Position numbers and translations under genes: made by a program. Under the pieces are notes generated by a model, which did not search any database, was not told the origin of the DNA, and saw nothing but the letters and a program-made list of their open reading frames with translations. 23,378 nt of DNA, taken from Candidatus Moranbacteria bacterium UBA4824. GTDB lineage: Bacteria > Patescibacteriota > Minisyncoccia > Moranbacterales > UBA2206. This document shows positions 8,126 through 14,495 of the stretch, piece after piece. The first letter of the stretch is position 1, and each line of letters begins with the position of its first letter. The stretch is taken from the NCBI GenBank assembly GCA_002400405.1, contig DHFM01000070.1, positions 1-23,378 on the forward strand, written 5' to 3'.

Positions 8126-9145
8126 ATGAATGGTTTTACTAAAAAAAGTGTTGGCACATTAACGCTGGGAGAAAAATTGAAAAAATTGAGAAGCGATAAA
8201 CGAACTTCAATCGGTGAAGCTTCAAAATTTACTAAAATTCAACCAGCTTATTTGGAATACCTTGAAGAAGGCACCTGGGAAAAACTTCCGGCAGATGTCT
8301 ATGTGAAAGGATTCTTGCGAAGCTACGCAGATTTTTTAGGAGTAGATGAAAAAATTCTTATCCGACTTTATCAGCGGGAAAAAGAAATTCGGGCAAATCT
8401 AAAAAAGAACAAGAAAACTGATGCAAAAAAAGAAAAACCAATTAACATTTCTCCTTTTATTTTTACTCCTAAAAAAATTCTTATCTCCGCTATAATCGTT
8501 TTGGTTTTTGCCGGACTATTTTTACTGTATAAGGAAATAAATTCTTTTGCTAATGCGCCGAGTCTTATTATTCTAAATCCTGAAAACAACAGTCAAATTT
8601 CTGGCAATTCAGTTTATATTGAGGGAGTAACTGACAAGGAGGCACTTCTTTATATAAACAATCAACCAATATTAGTAGGTGATGACGGTCGATTTAGAGA
8701 AAACCTAACATTGCAATCTGGGTTGAATATAATTGATGTAAAATCAAAAAATAAATTTCAAAAAGAAACGACACAAAGTTTGAGTATCCGTTCAGATTAT
8801 AAAGAACAAATAGAGAATAATGATTTTTTAACAGAAGAAAATGAGACAAGCAATTTGTCAGAAAAGAAAATAAAAATTGAAGTGAAAATTGACCCTGGTC
8901 CAGTTTGGATAAAGGTGGAAGTTGATGGAGGAGTTATTTTTGATGGTACAATGCTCAGCGGAGCGGTGCAAACATTCGGGGGAAATGAAAAAATAATCAT
9001 AGATTCAGGCAGAGGTAAAGCGACTTTTGTTAAGTTTAATGGGCATGATTTGGGAGCATTAAGCTTGGATTCAGGTGCAGTTAAGGGAGTTGTTTTTACT
9101 CCGGAAACTAAAATTGACAGCCCTGTGGATAAATCAAAAGACTAA
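8126..9145 (+). CDS. RodZ-like helix-turn-helix membrane protein
   Basis: 339 residues, single-pass membrane protein. Residues about 14-80 are a RodZ/HTH_25-type helix-turn-helix (TLGEKLKKLRSDKRTSIGEASKFTKIQ and the EEGTWEKLPADVYVKGFLRSYADFLG block). A Lys-rich cytoplasmic stretch follows, then a transmembrane helix at about 117-137 (ILISAIIVLVFAGLFLLY). Outside the membrane there is a beta domain (about 145-225: PSLIILNPENNSQISGNSVYIEG) resembling the glucodextranase-B-like domains of CPR RodZ homologues. A C-terminal DUF4115-like beta domain follows (KIEVKIDPGPVWIKVEVDG). RodZ links MreB to cell shape; no mreB is visible here, so the role is inferred from the family. The start is ATG at 8126, with no Shine-Dalgarno. 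Confidence 0.8.
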   Translation: MNGFTKKSVGTLTLGEKLKKLRSDKRTSIGEASKFTKIQPAYLEYLEEGTWEKLPADVYVKGFLRSYADFLGVDEKILIRLYQREKEIRANLKKNKKTDAKKEKPINISPFIFTPKKILISAIIVLVFAGLFLLYKEINSFANAPSLIILNPENNSQISGNSVYIEGVTDKEALLYINNQPILVGDDGRFRENLTLQSGLNIIDVKSKNKFQKETTQSLSIRSDYKEQIENNDFLTEENETSNLSEKKIKIEVKIDPGPVWIKVEVDGGVIFDGTMLSGAVQTFGGNEKIIIDSGRGKATFVKFNGHDLGALSLDSGAVKGVVFTPETKIDSPVDKSKD

Positions 9146-9149
9146 CTCC

Positions 9150-9178
9150 TTGCCAAGATTTTATCGAAGTGATACAAT
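9150..9178 (+). promoter_or_regulatory. recA promoter
   Basis: TTGCCA (9150-9155), 17-nt spacer, TACAAT (9173-9178), giving a leader of about 28 nt. The -10 box is embedded in a dyad that recurs in the lexA promoter (9166-9187). Confidence 0.75.
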
Positions 9179-9187
9179 ATCATTGTA
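9166..9187. promoter_or_regulatory. Putative LexA box at recA
   Basis: The 22 bp from GAAGTG to TTGTA match the lexA promoter box (19235-19256) at 19 of 22 positions, in the same phase relative to the -10. The core AGTGATA-CAA-TATCATT is a near-perfect inverted repeat overlapping the -10 box, a repressor-like position. Assignment to LexA is inference from its presence on recA and lexA. Confidence 0.6.
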
Positions 9188-9212
9188 GATTAGTAATTAG
9201 TAAAACAAAATT

Positions 9213-10220
9213 ATGAAAGAAGAAAAAGATGACAAGAAGTTGTTGGCAGTAGTTGAAGAAATTAAAGAAAAATTTGGAGAAGGAGTGCTGATGAAATTAG
9301 GAGATGTAAAAAGAGTGGATGTGGCTTCCATTCCAACCGGTGCGATTTCTTTGGATATCGCTTTGGGGATTGGTGGAATTCCGCGCGGGAGAGTGGTGGA
9401 AATTTATGGACCAGAATCAAGTGGAAAAACAACCCTAACTTTGCATATCATTGCTAATGCACAAAAAGCCGGAGGAGTGGCGGCGTTTATCGACGCTGAG
9501 CATGCGCTTGACCCGGAATATGCCAAGAGAATAGGAGTGAACATTAATGATCTTTTGATTTCTCAACCGGACAATGGTGAACAAGCTTTGGATATTGTGG
9601 AAACACTGGTGAGTTCTGGAGAGATTAGTATCATCGTAGTGGACTCAGTAGCAGCCTTGGTGCCAAAAGCTGAGATTGAAGGTGAAATGGGGGACTCTCA
9701 TATGGGACGTCAAGCTAGGCTTATGTCGCAGGCTCTGCGAAAACTCACCGCAATTATTGCTAGGTCAAATTGCACCGTAATTTTCATCAACCAAATCAGA
9801 ATGAAAATTGGTGTGATGTTTGGCAATCCGGAAACGACTACAGGTGGAAATGCTTTGAAATTTTATGCGTCAGTGCGAATTGAAGTGAGAAGATCGGCGC
9901 AGATAAAAAAAGGTGAAGATATTGTGGGTAACCGTACTAAAGTAAAAATTGTCAAAAACAAAGTGGCACCACCTTTCAAGACTTGCGAGTTTGACATTAT
10001 GTATAATGAAGGTGTGAGTGCTTCAGGGGATGTGCTGGATACGGGAGTGAAATTTGAAGTGATTGAAAAGAAAGGCAATTCATATAATTTTGGCGAGATA
10101 AAACTTGGAGTGGGTCGGGAAAATGCCAAAGCTACGCTCAAAGCTGATCCGAAAATTATGAAAGAGATAAACAAAAAGATTTATGAGAAGCTAAAGGAAC
10201 AAGAAAAAGCTGAGGAGTAA
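9213..10220 (+). CDS. recA: Recombinase RecA
   Basis: 335 residues, normal RecA length. RecA polymerises on ssDNA, drives homologous pairing and stimulates LexA self-cleavage. Walker A is GPESSGKT (66-73). The family block FIDAEHALDPEYA, Walker B IIVVDSVAALVPKAEIEGEMGDSHMG, the loop-2 region FINQIRMKIGVMFGNPETTTGGNALKFYAS and the C-terminal FNIMYxEGVS-like block are all present in order. The ATG at 9213 lacks a Shine-Dalgarno; the leader contains two tandem ATTAGTA units (9189-9202). It has its own promoter with a putative LexA box. ndk follows after 32 nt and may be co-transcribed. Confidence 0.98.
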   Translation: MKEEKDDKKLLAVVEEIKEKFGEGVLMKLGDVKRVDVASIPTGAISLDIALGIGGIPRGRVVEIYGPESSGKTTLTLHIIANAQKAGGVAAFIDAEHALDPEYAKRIGVNINDLLISQPDNGEQALDIVETLVSSGEISIIVVDSVAALVPKAEIEGEMGDSHMGRQARLMSQALRKLTAIIARSNCTVIFINQIRMKIGVMFGNPETTTGGNALKFYASVRIEVRRSAQIKKGEDIVGNRTKVKIVKNKVAPPFKTCEFDIMYNEGVSASGDVLDTGVKFEVIEKKGNSYNFGEIKLGVGRENAKATLKADPKIMKEINKKIYEKLKEQEKAEE

Positions 10221-10252
10221 AATAATTTAATTAATCAATAATTTACAATAAT

Positions 10253-10858
10253 ATGGAAAAACATCCAAAAAAAGAGAGGTCTATGGTTTTTATAAAGCCG
10301 GATGGGGTGCAAAGAAGTTTGATTGGAGAAGTTATAAAACGTTTTGAACGTACAGGTTTGAAATTAGTTAGTTTAAAAATGATGGTTCTTGATGCAGATA
10401 GATGTTGGAAACATTATAATAAAAATGACGAATGGTATGAAAAAAAAGGAGCGAGAAGTATCGAAGAAAGAAAAGCTAATGGATTACAAGTGGATAAACG
10501 TGCTATTGATTATGGAAAAGAAATCATTGAAGCTTTGATAAAATTTATGACTTCCGGACCAGTGGTGGCGATGATTTGGGAGGGCAATAAGGCAACAGGT
10601 GTTGTCACAAAAATAGTTGGCACAACGGAACCATTAACTTCTGATGTGGGTACAATTCGAGGAGACTTAACTGTTGATTCATATGAAATTACTAGCGTTG
10701 ACTCACGAGCAGTGAGAAATTTGATCCATTGCTCTGAATCACCTGAAGAAGCTGAGAGAGAAATCGCTCTCTGGTTTTCAGATCAGGAAATTATTTCTTA
10801 TACCCATTTACAAGAAAAAATTCTTTATGATGTAAACTTGGATGGAATTTTGGAATAA
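10253..10858 (+). CDS. ndk: Nucleoside-diphosphate kinase with extra loop
   Basis: 201 residues. It transfers the gamma phosphate between NTPs and NDPs through a phospho-histidine. Conserved parts are RSMVFIKPDGVQRSLIGEVIKRFE at the N-terminus, TSGPVVAMIWEG, GTIRGDL and the active-site segment RNLIHCSESPEEAEREIALWF, in which His159 is the catalytic histidine. The usual signature is HGSDS; here it is HCSES. Compared with the ~140-150-residue standard enzyme there is an extra polar segment at about residues 55-90 and a C-terminal extension of about 20 residues. I recall similar insertions in other CPR NDKs, so this is probably lineage-typical. It is terminated by the hairpin at 10879-10916. Confidence 0.93.
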   Translation: MEKHPKKERSMVFIKPDGVQRSLIGEVIKRFERTGLKLVSLKMMVLDADRCWKHYNKNDEWYEKKGARSIEERKANGLQVDKRAIDYGKEIIEALIKFMTSGPVVAMIWEGNKATGVVTKIVGTTEPLTSDVGTIRGDLTVDSYEITSVDSRAVRNLIHCSESPEEAEREIALWFSDQEIISYTHLQEKILYDVNLDGILE

Positions 10859-10878
10859 ATTATATTTCTCAGACAAAC

Positions 10879-10916
10879 AAAAAATCCTCTCTGATTAATC
10901 GGGGAGGATTTTTTTT
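10879..10916. terminator. Bidirectional terminator between ndk and rpmB
   Basis: AAAAAATCCTC and GAGGATTTTTTTT form a stem around a loop containing CTGATTAATCGG, with a T-run on the plus strand and an A-run (T-run on the minus strand) on the other side. It lies between the convergent ndk (+) and rpmB (-), so it can serve both. Confidence 0.85.
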
Positions 10917-10930
10917 GAGACTTGAATTTT

Positions 10931-11098
10931 TTATTTGGCCATAGTCTTTATGCATTTAGTGCAGACTTTCCTGGATTTTCCGTCAACTTTTTTGACTTGC
11001 AAATTGATCATATATTTTCGCAAAGTCTTTACTTGGGAATGACTAACTTTGTTTCCAACTTGAGAACCTCGACCGCAAATATCACATACTCTACTCAT
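10931..11098 (-). CDS. rpmB: Large ribosomal subunit protein bL28
   Basis: 55 residues from ATG (11096-11098). The sequence starts MSRVCDICGRGSQVGNKVSHS, the classic bL28 N-terminus, and contains TLRKYMINLQ and the C-terminal CTKC block. Cys5, Cys8, Cys46 and Cys49 form the zinc-ribbon version of the protein. The frame stays open further upstream, but that extension is translated from the CATGAAA hairpin repeat (R3) and is not protein-like, so the MSRVC start is chosen. There is no Shine-Dalgarno; the repeat ends 2 nt before the start codon. It is monocistronic, convergent with ndk and divergent from the M50 gene. Confidence 0.95.
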   Translation of the reverse strand: MSRVCDICGRGSQVGNKVSHSQVKTLRKYMINLQVKKVDGKSRKVCTKCIKTMAK

Positions 11099-11100
11099 AA

Positions 11101-11180
11101 TCATGAAACATGAAACATATAACATGAAACAAAAATGAAACAAAAATGTTTCATGCTTCATGTTGCGTGCTACATGCATA
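11101..11180. repeat. CATGAAA-family long hairpin (copy R3), upstream of rpmB
   Basis: The left arm is CATGAAACATGAAACATATAACATGAAAC-like (11102-11130). The right arm is the complement (about 11148-11176), ending TGCTACATG. The short loop is an AAAATGAAACAAAAAT direct repeat. On the minus strand the hairpin ends 2 nt before the rpmB ATG. Confidence 0.8.
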
Positions 11181-11201
11181 GGTTGATTTATTACAAGATA
11201 T

Positions 11202-11230
11202 AATGTAGCATATAAGGGTAATAAAAGCAA
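11202..11230 (-). promoter_or_regulatory. Possible rpmB promoter
   Basis: On the minus strand, TTGCTT (11225-11230), 17-nt spacer, TACATT (11202-11207). This places the R3 hairpin in the 5' UTR. The match is moderate. Confidence 0.4.
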
Positions 11231-11233
11231 GTA

Positions 11234-11276
11234 ATCGCGATGCGAATCTACGAATGCATGCGAATACTGCGAATAA
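11234..11276 (+). repeat. GCGAAT-unit array upstream of the M50 protease gene (F2a)
   Basis: A run of degenerate 8-11-base units (GCGATGCGAATC, TACGAATGCATGCGAATAC, TGCGAATA) ending about 12 nt before the ATG at 11289. The first 30 bases closely match the array upstream of lexA (19267-19296), including AATCTACGAAT and GCATGCGAAT. Only one arm is present here. Confidence 0.65.
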
Positions 11277-11288
11277 AACAAACTAAAT

Positions 11289-11978
11289 ATGTTAAATGAA
11301 ATAGTTCTGATTGGTTTTTATATCGCTATACTGCTCTACAGTGTGATTATTCATGAAGTAGCTCATGGGCTAGCGGCGCTCCAATTAGGCGACACAACAG
11401 CTAAATATGCCGGTCGGCTCACAGCTAATCCGTTGAAACATCTAGATATGGTGGGTTCGTTTTTTGCTCCGCTTTTTATGTATCTTTCTTTTGGTTTTGC
11501 TTTCGGCTGGGCCAAGCCGGTGCCATACAATCCATATAATCTCAAAAATCAAAAATGGGGTCCAATGCTAGTGGCGCTAGCCGGTCCGGGGATAAATTTG
11601 ACAGTGGCGCTTGTGGCTGCTCTTATGGCAAGATTTATCGCTTTGCCAATATATCTCAAGAAAGATATTATTTTAAATGTCAATGAATGGTCAACGGTTT
11701 CGGGACTAATTTCTGGATCGGTAAGTACCATATTTTATGAGATTTTAATTATCATTGTGATTATCAATGTATTTTTGGCTTTTTTCAATTTAATTCCCAT
11801 CCCGCCGTTAGATGGTTCTAAGGTGCTGTTCACTTTTTTTCCTGTTAGAATTGAAATACAAGCCATGCTTGAACAATTTGGTTTTGCTATACTTTTGTTT
11901 TTTATTTTCTTTTTCTCTACGCCACTGCGAATTTTTCTCGGCACAGCCATCAACGCTTTCCTAAATATCGCGATTTAG
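11289..11978 (+). CDS. Site-2 protease family (M50) membrane metalloprotease
   Basis: 229 residues, polytopic. The zinc-binding HEVAHG motif (HExxH, residues 22-26) lies in the first membrane helix. The third-ligand motif NLIPIPPLDGSKVL (about 164-177, the NPxPxxDG type) lies in a later helix, and hydrophobic segments occur at about 50-70, 92-112, 150-170 and 195-215. This is the short CPR/archaeal type of site-2 protease without PDZ or CBS domains. It cleaves substrates within the membrane; no substrate can be named from context. The ATG at 11289 gives a start just before the first helix. There is no Shine-Dalgarno, and the gene is preceded by the GCGAAT array. Confidence 0.9.
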   Translation: MLNEIVLIGFYIAILLYSVIIHEVAHGLAALQLGDTTAKYAGRLTANPLKHLDMVGSFFAPLFMYLSFGFAFGWAKPVPYNPYNLKNQKWGPMLVALAGPGINLTVALVAALMARFIALPIYLKKDIILNVNEWSTVSGLISGSVSTIFYEILIIIVIINVFLAFFNLIPIPPLDGSKVLFTFFPVRIEIQAMLEQFGFAILLFFIFFFSTPLRIFLGTAINAFLNIAI

Positions 11979-11979
11979 C

Positions 11980-12008
11980 TTGACTTTTGTCGTTAGATGA
12001 TGTATAAT
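11980..12008 (+). promoter_or_regulatory. Near-consensus promoter
   Basis: TTGACT (11980-11985), exactly 17 nt, TATAAT (12003-12008); the -35 overlaps the M50 gene end. The predicted start is near 12015, so the first RNA feature is the hairpin at 12026-12048. Confidence 0.85.
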
Positions 12009-12025
12009 AGATATATTGAATAAGG

Positions 12026-12048
12026 AAGCGGGTGAACACCGCTTTTTT
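12026..12048 (+). terminator. Short terminator-like hairpin in a leader (attenuator candidate)
   Basis: AAGCGG-GTGAACA-CCGCTT followed by TTTT, only about 11 nt after the predicted transcription start and 59 nt before the 47-codon gene. It is either an attenuator for that gene or the end of a tiny RNA. A parallel arrangement occurs at 17414-17437. Confidence 0.55.
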
Positions 12049-12106
12049 CATTTATTAAAAAAGTTAATTATTAATAAACCCTTTAAAATAGGGGGAAAAC
12101 AAAAAT

Positions 12107-12250
12107 ATGGAGGAAACAAAATGCAAATGCCCACATTGTGAGGCAAGGGAAGCTGAGGAAGAGCAAAATGAAGAGTTAAATTTTGCTGTCCTCGTAGCTC
12201 TAGTGCCAGTTCTCACTATCACACTTTTTAACACAGTCGGATTATTGTAA
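12107..12250 (+). CDS. Small hypothetical membrane protein, Cys motif plus one helix
   Basis: 47 residues, below common annotation cut-offs. The N-terminal half is polar and carries Cys6, Cys8 and Cys11 (KCKCPHCE), a possible metal-binding or redox motif, followed by an acidic Glu-rich stretch. The C-terminal half (about 24-46: NFAVLVALVPVLTITLFNTV) is a single hydrophobic helix. Support comes from a near-consensus promoter at 11980, a purine-rich GGGGG Shine-Dalgarno at 12091-12095, and a repeat hairpin and terminator directly downstream. No family recognised and no function assigned. Confidence 0.55.
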   Translation: MEETKCKCPHCEAREAEEEQNEELNFAVLVALVPVLTITLFNTVGLL

Positions 12251-12268
12251 AAATAATCCCCGAAAAAA

Positions 12269-12321
12269 ATCCCTCACCACTTTTGACTTGTAAAAAATTA
12301 GAGTTAAAAGTGGTGAGGGAT
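12269..12321. repeat. Inverted-repeat element with CCCTCACCAC ends
   Basis: Perfect 16-bp arms ATCCCTCACCACTTTT (12269-12284) and its complement (12306-12321) around a 21-nt loop. Its ends match the larger element at 17827-17957 (ATCCCCCACCACTTT) except for one base, so the two look like members of one family with different interiors. Confidence 0.8.
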
Positions 12322-12328
12322 AAACTTC

Positions 12329-12362
12329 AAAAAAATCTGAATTTCAAATTCAGATTTTTTTA
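12329..12362. terminator. Terminator downstream of the 47-codon gene
   Basis: AAAAAAATCTGAATTT-C-AAATTCAGATTTTTTT is a near-perfect palindrome with a T-run on either strand. It ends the plus-strand transcript and could also stop the efp operon reading toward it. Confidence 0.75.
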
Positions 12363-12397
12363 ATTCTATAATCAAATGCGTAAGTCTTATATATAAA

Positions 12398-12493
12398 TGC
12401 AGGTTCAAGCGTCTCGCTTGAATCGCATAGTTCTGGTAAGAAATTAAATATTGCCAGAAACAAAAGGTTCAGGCGAGGACGCCTGAACCTGCA
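12398..12493. repeat. 96-bp three-hairpin palindromic element
   Basis: Terminal inverted repeats TGCAGGTTCAAGCGTC (12398-12413) and the complement of TGCAGGTTCAGGCGTC (12478-12493) match at 15 of 16 positions. Each end also folds on itself: TTCAAGCG-TCT-CGCTTGAA (12404-12422) and GGTTCAGGCG-AGGA-CGCCTGAACC (12466-12489). The middle holds a third hairpin, TTCTGGTAA/TTGCCAGAA (12431-12459). It lies 35 bp beyond the efp stop and contains no reading frame of note; it could be a small non-autonomous mobile element. Confidence 0.75.
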
Positions 12494-12528
12494 GTGACTC
12501 CGCTTGAAGCTTAGCTTCGGAGAATTGC

Positions 12529-13086
12529 TTAGGCTCGGGAAACGTATTCGCCTCTTTCAGTATTGATGATAATGTCATCGCCTTCTTTCACAAAAAGAGG
12601 AGTAGAGACCTTGATGCCAGTTTCGAGAGTCACCATCTTTCCGCCGGTGGAAACGGTGTTGCCCTTTACTCCTGGTGGTGCTTCGACAACGCGTAAAGTA
12701 ATTTTAACTGGCAATTCAATGTTGATTGGATTGCCGTTAAAATTCAAAATTGAAACTTCTGTGCCTTCTTTGAGATAGTTAATATTGTCTCCTAGAGCAA
12801 CCTTCGAAAGAGTAAATTGTTCATAAGACTCATTATCCATAAAATTATAGTTGTCATTTTCCTTGTAAGTGTATTGCGCCTTGCTTTTAGAAACATCAGC
12901 CTGCTCAACTGATTCTGCTCCTTGAAAAGTTTTTTCTAAAACAGCTCCATTGGTAAGATTTTTCAGTCGTGTGCGAAGCACTGAGCCAGCGCGTCCCATC
13001 TTGGAATGCTCATGATATAAAACGACATAAGGGTTGCCGTTTTGAATGATGTTTGTTCCGGTTTTTATTTCGTTTATATTTAACAT
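12529..13086 (-). CDS. efp: Elongation factor P
   Basis: 185 residues. EF-P enters stalled ribosomes and promotes Pro-Pro peptide bonds. All three domains are present: the N-terminal KOW-like domain (1-65), the first OB domain (about 66-128; YTYKENDNYNFMDNESYEQ is the family signature) and the C-terminal OB domain with the signature KGNTVSTGGKMVTLETG. The domain I tip loop reads HSKMGRAGSV, placing arginine at position 32, where Lys is found in E. coli-type proteins and Arg in EarP-rhamnosylated ones. The usual Pro before the Gly is Met. The start codon directly abuts repeat R4. Last gene of the rpsF-ssb-rpsR-efp cluster; no T-rich terminator follows, only a T-less hairpin (12498-12522) and the three-hairpin repeat. 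Confidence 0.96.
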   Translation of the reverse strand: MLNINEIKTGTNIIQNGNPYVVLYHEHSKMGRAGSVLRTRLKNLTNGAVLEKTFQGAESVEQADVSKSKAQYTYKENDNYNFMDNESYEQFTLSKVALGDNINYLKEGTEVSILNFNGNPINIELPVKITLRVVEAPPGVKGNTVSTGGKMVTLETGIKVSTPLFVKEGDDIIINTERGEYVSRA

Positions 13087-13169
13087 AAAAACATATTAAC
13101 ATTTTAACATATTAACAAAAAACAAATTCAGCATGCTAAAATGTTAAAATGTTAATATGCTAGAATGAT
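13087..13169. repeat. Start-codon-abutting long hairpin (copy R4, TTAACAT units), rpsR-efp gap
   Basis: It fills the complete gap between the rpsR stop and the efp ATG. The left arm is CATATTAACATTTTAACATATTAAC-like and the right arm is the complementary ATGTTAAAATGTTAATATG, with a loop carrying GCATGC. The unit is TTAACAT rather than CATGAAA, but length, symmetry and position match the other R copies. Confidence 0.75.
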
Positions 13170-13394
13170 TTATCTAGCGACAAATGGCACAAGAGCCATA
13201 GTGCGCGCTTTTTTAATGGCACTAGCAAGAGCTCTTTGATGACGAGCACAAGTCCCGTGTCTTTTTGGAGGATAAATTTTTCCTTGAGAATTCATAAAAC
13301 GACGCAAAAGATAGGAATCCTTAAAGTCGATTTTGTCCATTTTGTTTTGGCAAAAATGGCAGATTTTTTTTTCAATTACTTCGTTGTTGTTCAT
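13170..13394 (-). CDS. rpsR: Small ribosomal subunit protein bS18
   Basis: 74 residues. The family core YLLRRFMNSQGKIYPPKRHGTCARHQRALASAIKKARTMALVPF is clear. It carries the metal-binding version of the N-terminus: Cys12, Cys15, Cys49 and His52 (CHFC and CARH). bS18 pairs with bS6 on the 30S platform. The gene follows ssb after 18 nt with no Shine-Dalgarno, in the classical rpsF-ssb-rpsR order. With bS6 it should bind the leader at 14594-14659. Confidence 0.97.
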   Translation of the reverse strand: MNNNEVIEKKICHFCQNKMDKIDFKDSYLLRRFMNSQGKIYPPKRHGTCARHQRALASAIKKARTMALVPFVAR

Positions 13395-13412
13395 AAAATT
13401 ATTTTCTAAATA

Positions 13413-13889
13413 TTAAAAGGGTACATCTTCAATTCTTACTTCGTTTTCTTCCTCATCTAAATTAATAGTGGGAATTTCTTCGGCTGGAGCTTCCTGCTGT
13501 GGCGCTGTTGGCTTAGCGGGAGCCGGATTGTTATAGCTAGAGGCTGGAGCGCTGACGCCTTGAGGACGCGAACCAAGTTGCATATTTTCCGCTACAATTT
13601 CAGTGGTTCGTCTCTCGGTACCATCCTTAGCGGTATATTTTCTGGTTTGGAGTCGTCCTTCGATGAAAGTTTCTTGTCCTTTAGAAAGATATTGACCGGC
13701 GATTTCAGCAAGTCGTCCCCACAGTACAACATTATGAAATTCAGTTTGATCTTGGCGTTGACCACTCTTGTCTTTCCAGAATCTGTTTGTAGCGATACTT
13801 ATGGCTGCAACAGTTTGCCCCGTAGCAGTGTTTCTCACTTCGACGTCTCGAGTGAGCCGTCCAACTAGCATGACTTTGTTTAGATTCAT
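13413..13889 (-). CDS. ssb: Single-stranded DNA-binding protein
   Basis: 158 residues. An OB fold occupies residues 1-105 (MNLNKVMLVGRLTRDVEVR, FHNVVLWGRLAEIAGQYLSKGQ, FIEGRLQTRKY). A Pro/Ala-rich flexible linker and the acidic C-terminal tip EDVPF follow; this is the variant of the DDIPF peptide that recruits repair and replication proteins. The frame is open for 12 more codons upstream, but those are read from the CATGAAA repeat; MNLNKV is the conserved start. Translation begins directly after repeat R5. Co-transcribed with rpsF and rpsR. Confidence 0.97.
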   Translation of the reverse strand: MNLNKVMLVGRLTRDVEVRNTATGQTVAAISIATNRFWKDKSGQRQDQTEFHNVVLWGRLAEIAGQYLSKGQETFIEGRLQTRKYTAKDGTERRTTEIVAENMQLGSRPQGVSAPASSYNNPAPAKPTAPQQEAPAEEIPTINLDEEENEVRIEDVPF

Positions 13890-13982
13890 AAGTTCATGGA
13901 GCATGTAGCATGTAACACGTAACAATTTTTAGATAGAATTAATCTTGAAAATTGTATGTTTCATGTTTCATGTTTTATGTTA
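13890..13982. repeat. CATGAAA-family long hairpin (copy R5), rpsF-ssb gap
   Basis: The left arm is a CATGGAGCATGTAGCATGTAACACGTAACAATTTT-type run of units (13894-13928). The right arm is AAAATTGTATGTTTCATG plus further units (from about 13949). It covers the whole gap and runs into rpsF: on the minus strand the repeat unit AACATATAAC supplies the last two rpsF codons and its TAA stop. It abuts the ssb ATG. Confidence 0.8.
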
Positions 13983-14495
13983 TATGTTAAGTATTTCTTC
14001 TAATTTTTTGTCGATGTCGTCATTAGTCATTTTCTTTGTCGGAGTTTTGATTTCTTCATTTACTGGGGTTTCAGCTATTTTTTCCTCAACTACTTTTTTT
14101 ATCGGAGCCACTTCTTTTTTGATAGCAGGCTTAGTGGCTTCTCTCATTTTCTGGTTGGATTCTTTCTTGGCAGTTTCATTCATTCTTTCTTCCTTGGATT
14201 GAAGTGGGGGAAGCTCATCAGCTTTACTTAAGACGTAGCGAAGAATATTGGCGCTCAAGTTTAATTTGGCGATAATTTCTTGTAAATTTTTAGTTTCTTC
14301 AAGTTCGAATCTACGGGCGATATAAATTCCGTGATTTTCCTTTTTGACTATATAAGACAAGCGTCTTTTTTCTAAAGTTTCTTTTTCTGAAAAAACTCCG
14401 CCTAAATCTGTCACTATTTTTTCTACTTCCTTTTTGATGTTATCTAACTCGGACTCTTTTGAGGCCCCAACTAGATAGAAAATTTCATAGATCAT
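13980..14495 (-). CDS. rpsF: Small ribosomal subunit protein bS6 with long C-terminal tail
   Basis: 171 residues. The first ~100 residues are bS6 (YEIFYLVGA start, then GGVFSEKETLEKRRLSYIVKKENHGIYIARRFE and LNLSANILRYVLSKAD). The remaining ~70 are a Lys/Glu/Thr/Pro-rich, probably disordered tail, longer than in many bS6 proteins. bS6 binds bS18 and helix 22 of 16S rRNA. It is first in a minus-strand operon with ssb, rpsR and probably efp, transcribed from a promoter at 14673-14701 with a bS6:bS18-type leader. The stop codon is part of repeat R5. There is no Shine-Dalgarno; repeat R6 ends 5 nt before the start. Confidence 0.95.
   Translation of the reverse strand: MIYEIFYLVGASKESELDNIKKEVEKIVTDLGGVFSEKETLEKRRLSYIVKKENHGIYIARRFELEETKNLQEIIAKLNLSANILRYVLSKADELPPLQSKEERMNETAKKESNQKMREATKPAIKKEVAPIKKVVEEKIAETPVNEEIKTPTKKMTNDDIDKKLEEILNI

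Noticed and set aside
10931..11281. Longer bL28 frame with a 61-residue N-terminal extension
   Set aside because: The extension is translated from the R3 hairpin and its flank; bL28 proteins start at the MSRVC-type residue.
12398..12493. Integron attC-like site
   Set aside because: No integrase or cassette array and no recognisable core-site pair; ends are 16-bp inverted repeats instead.
13413..13925. SSB frame starting 12 codons earlier
   Set aside because: The extra residues come from repeat R5; MNLNKV is the conserved SSB start.
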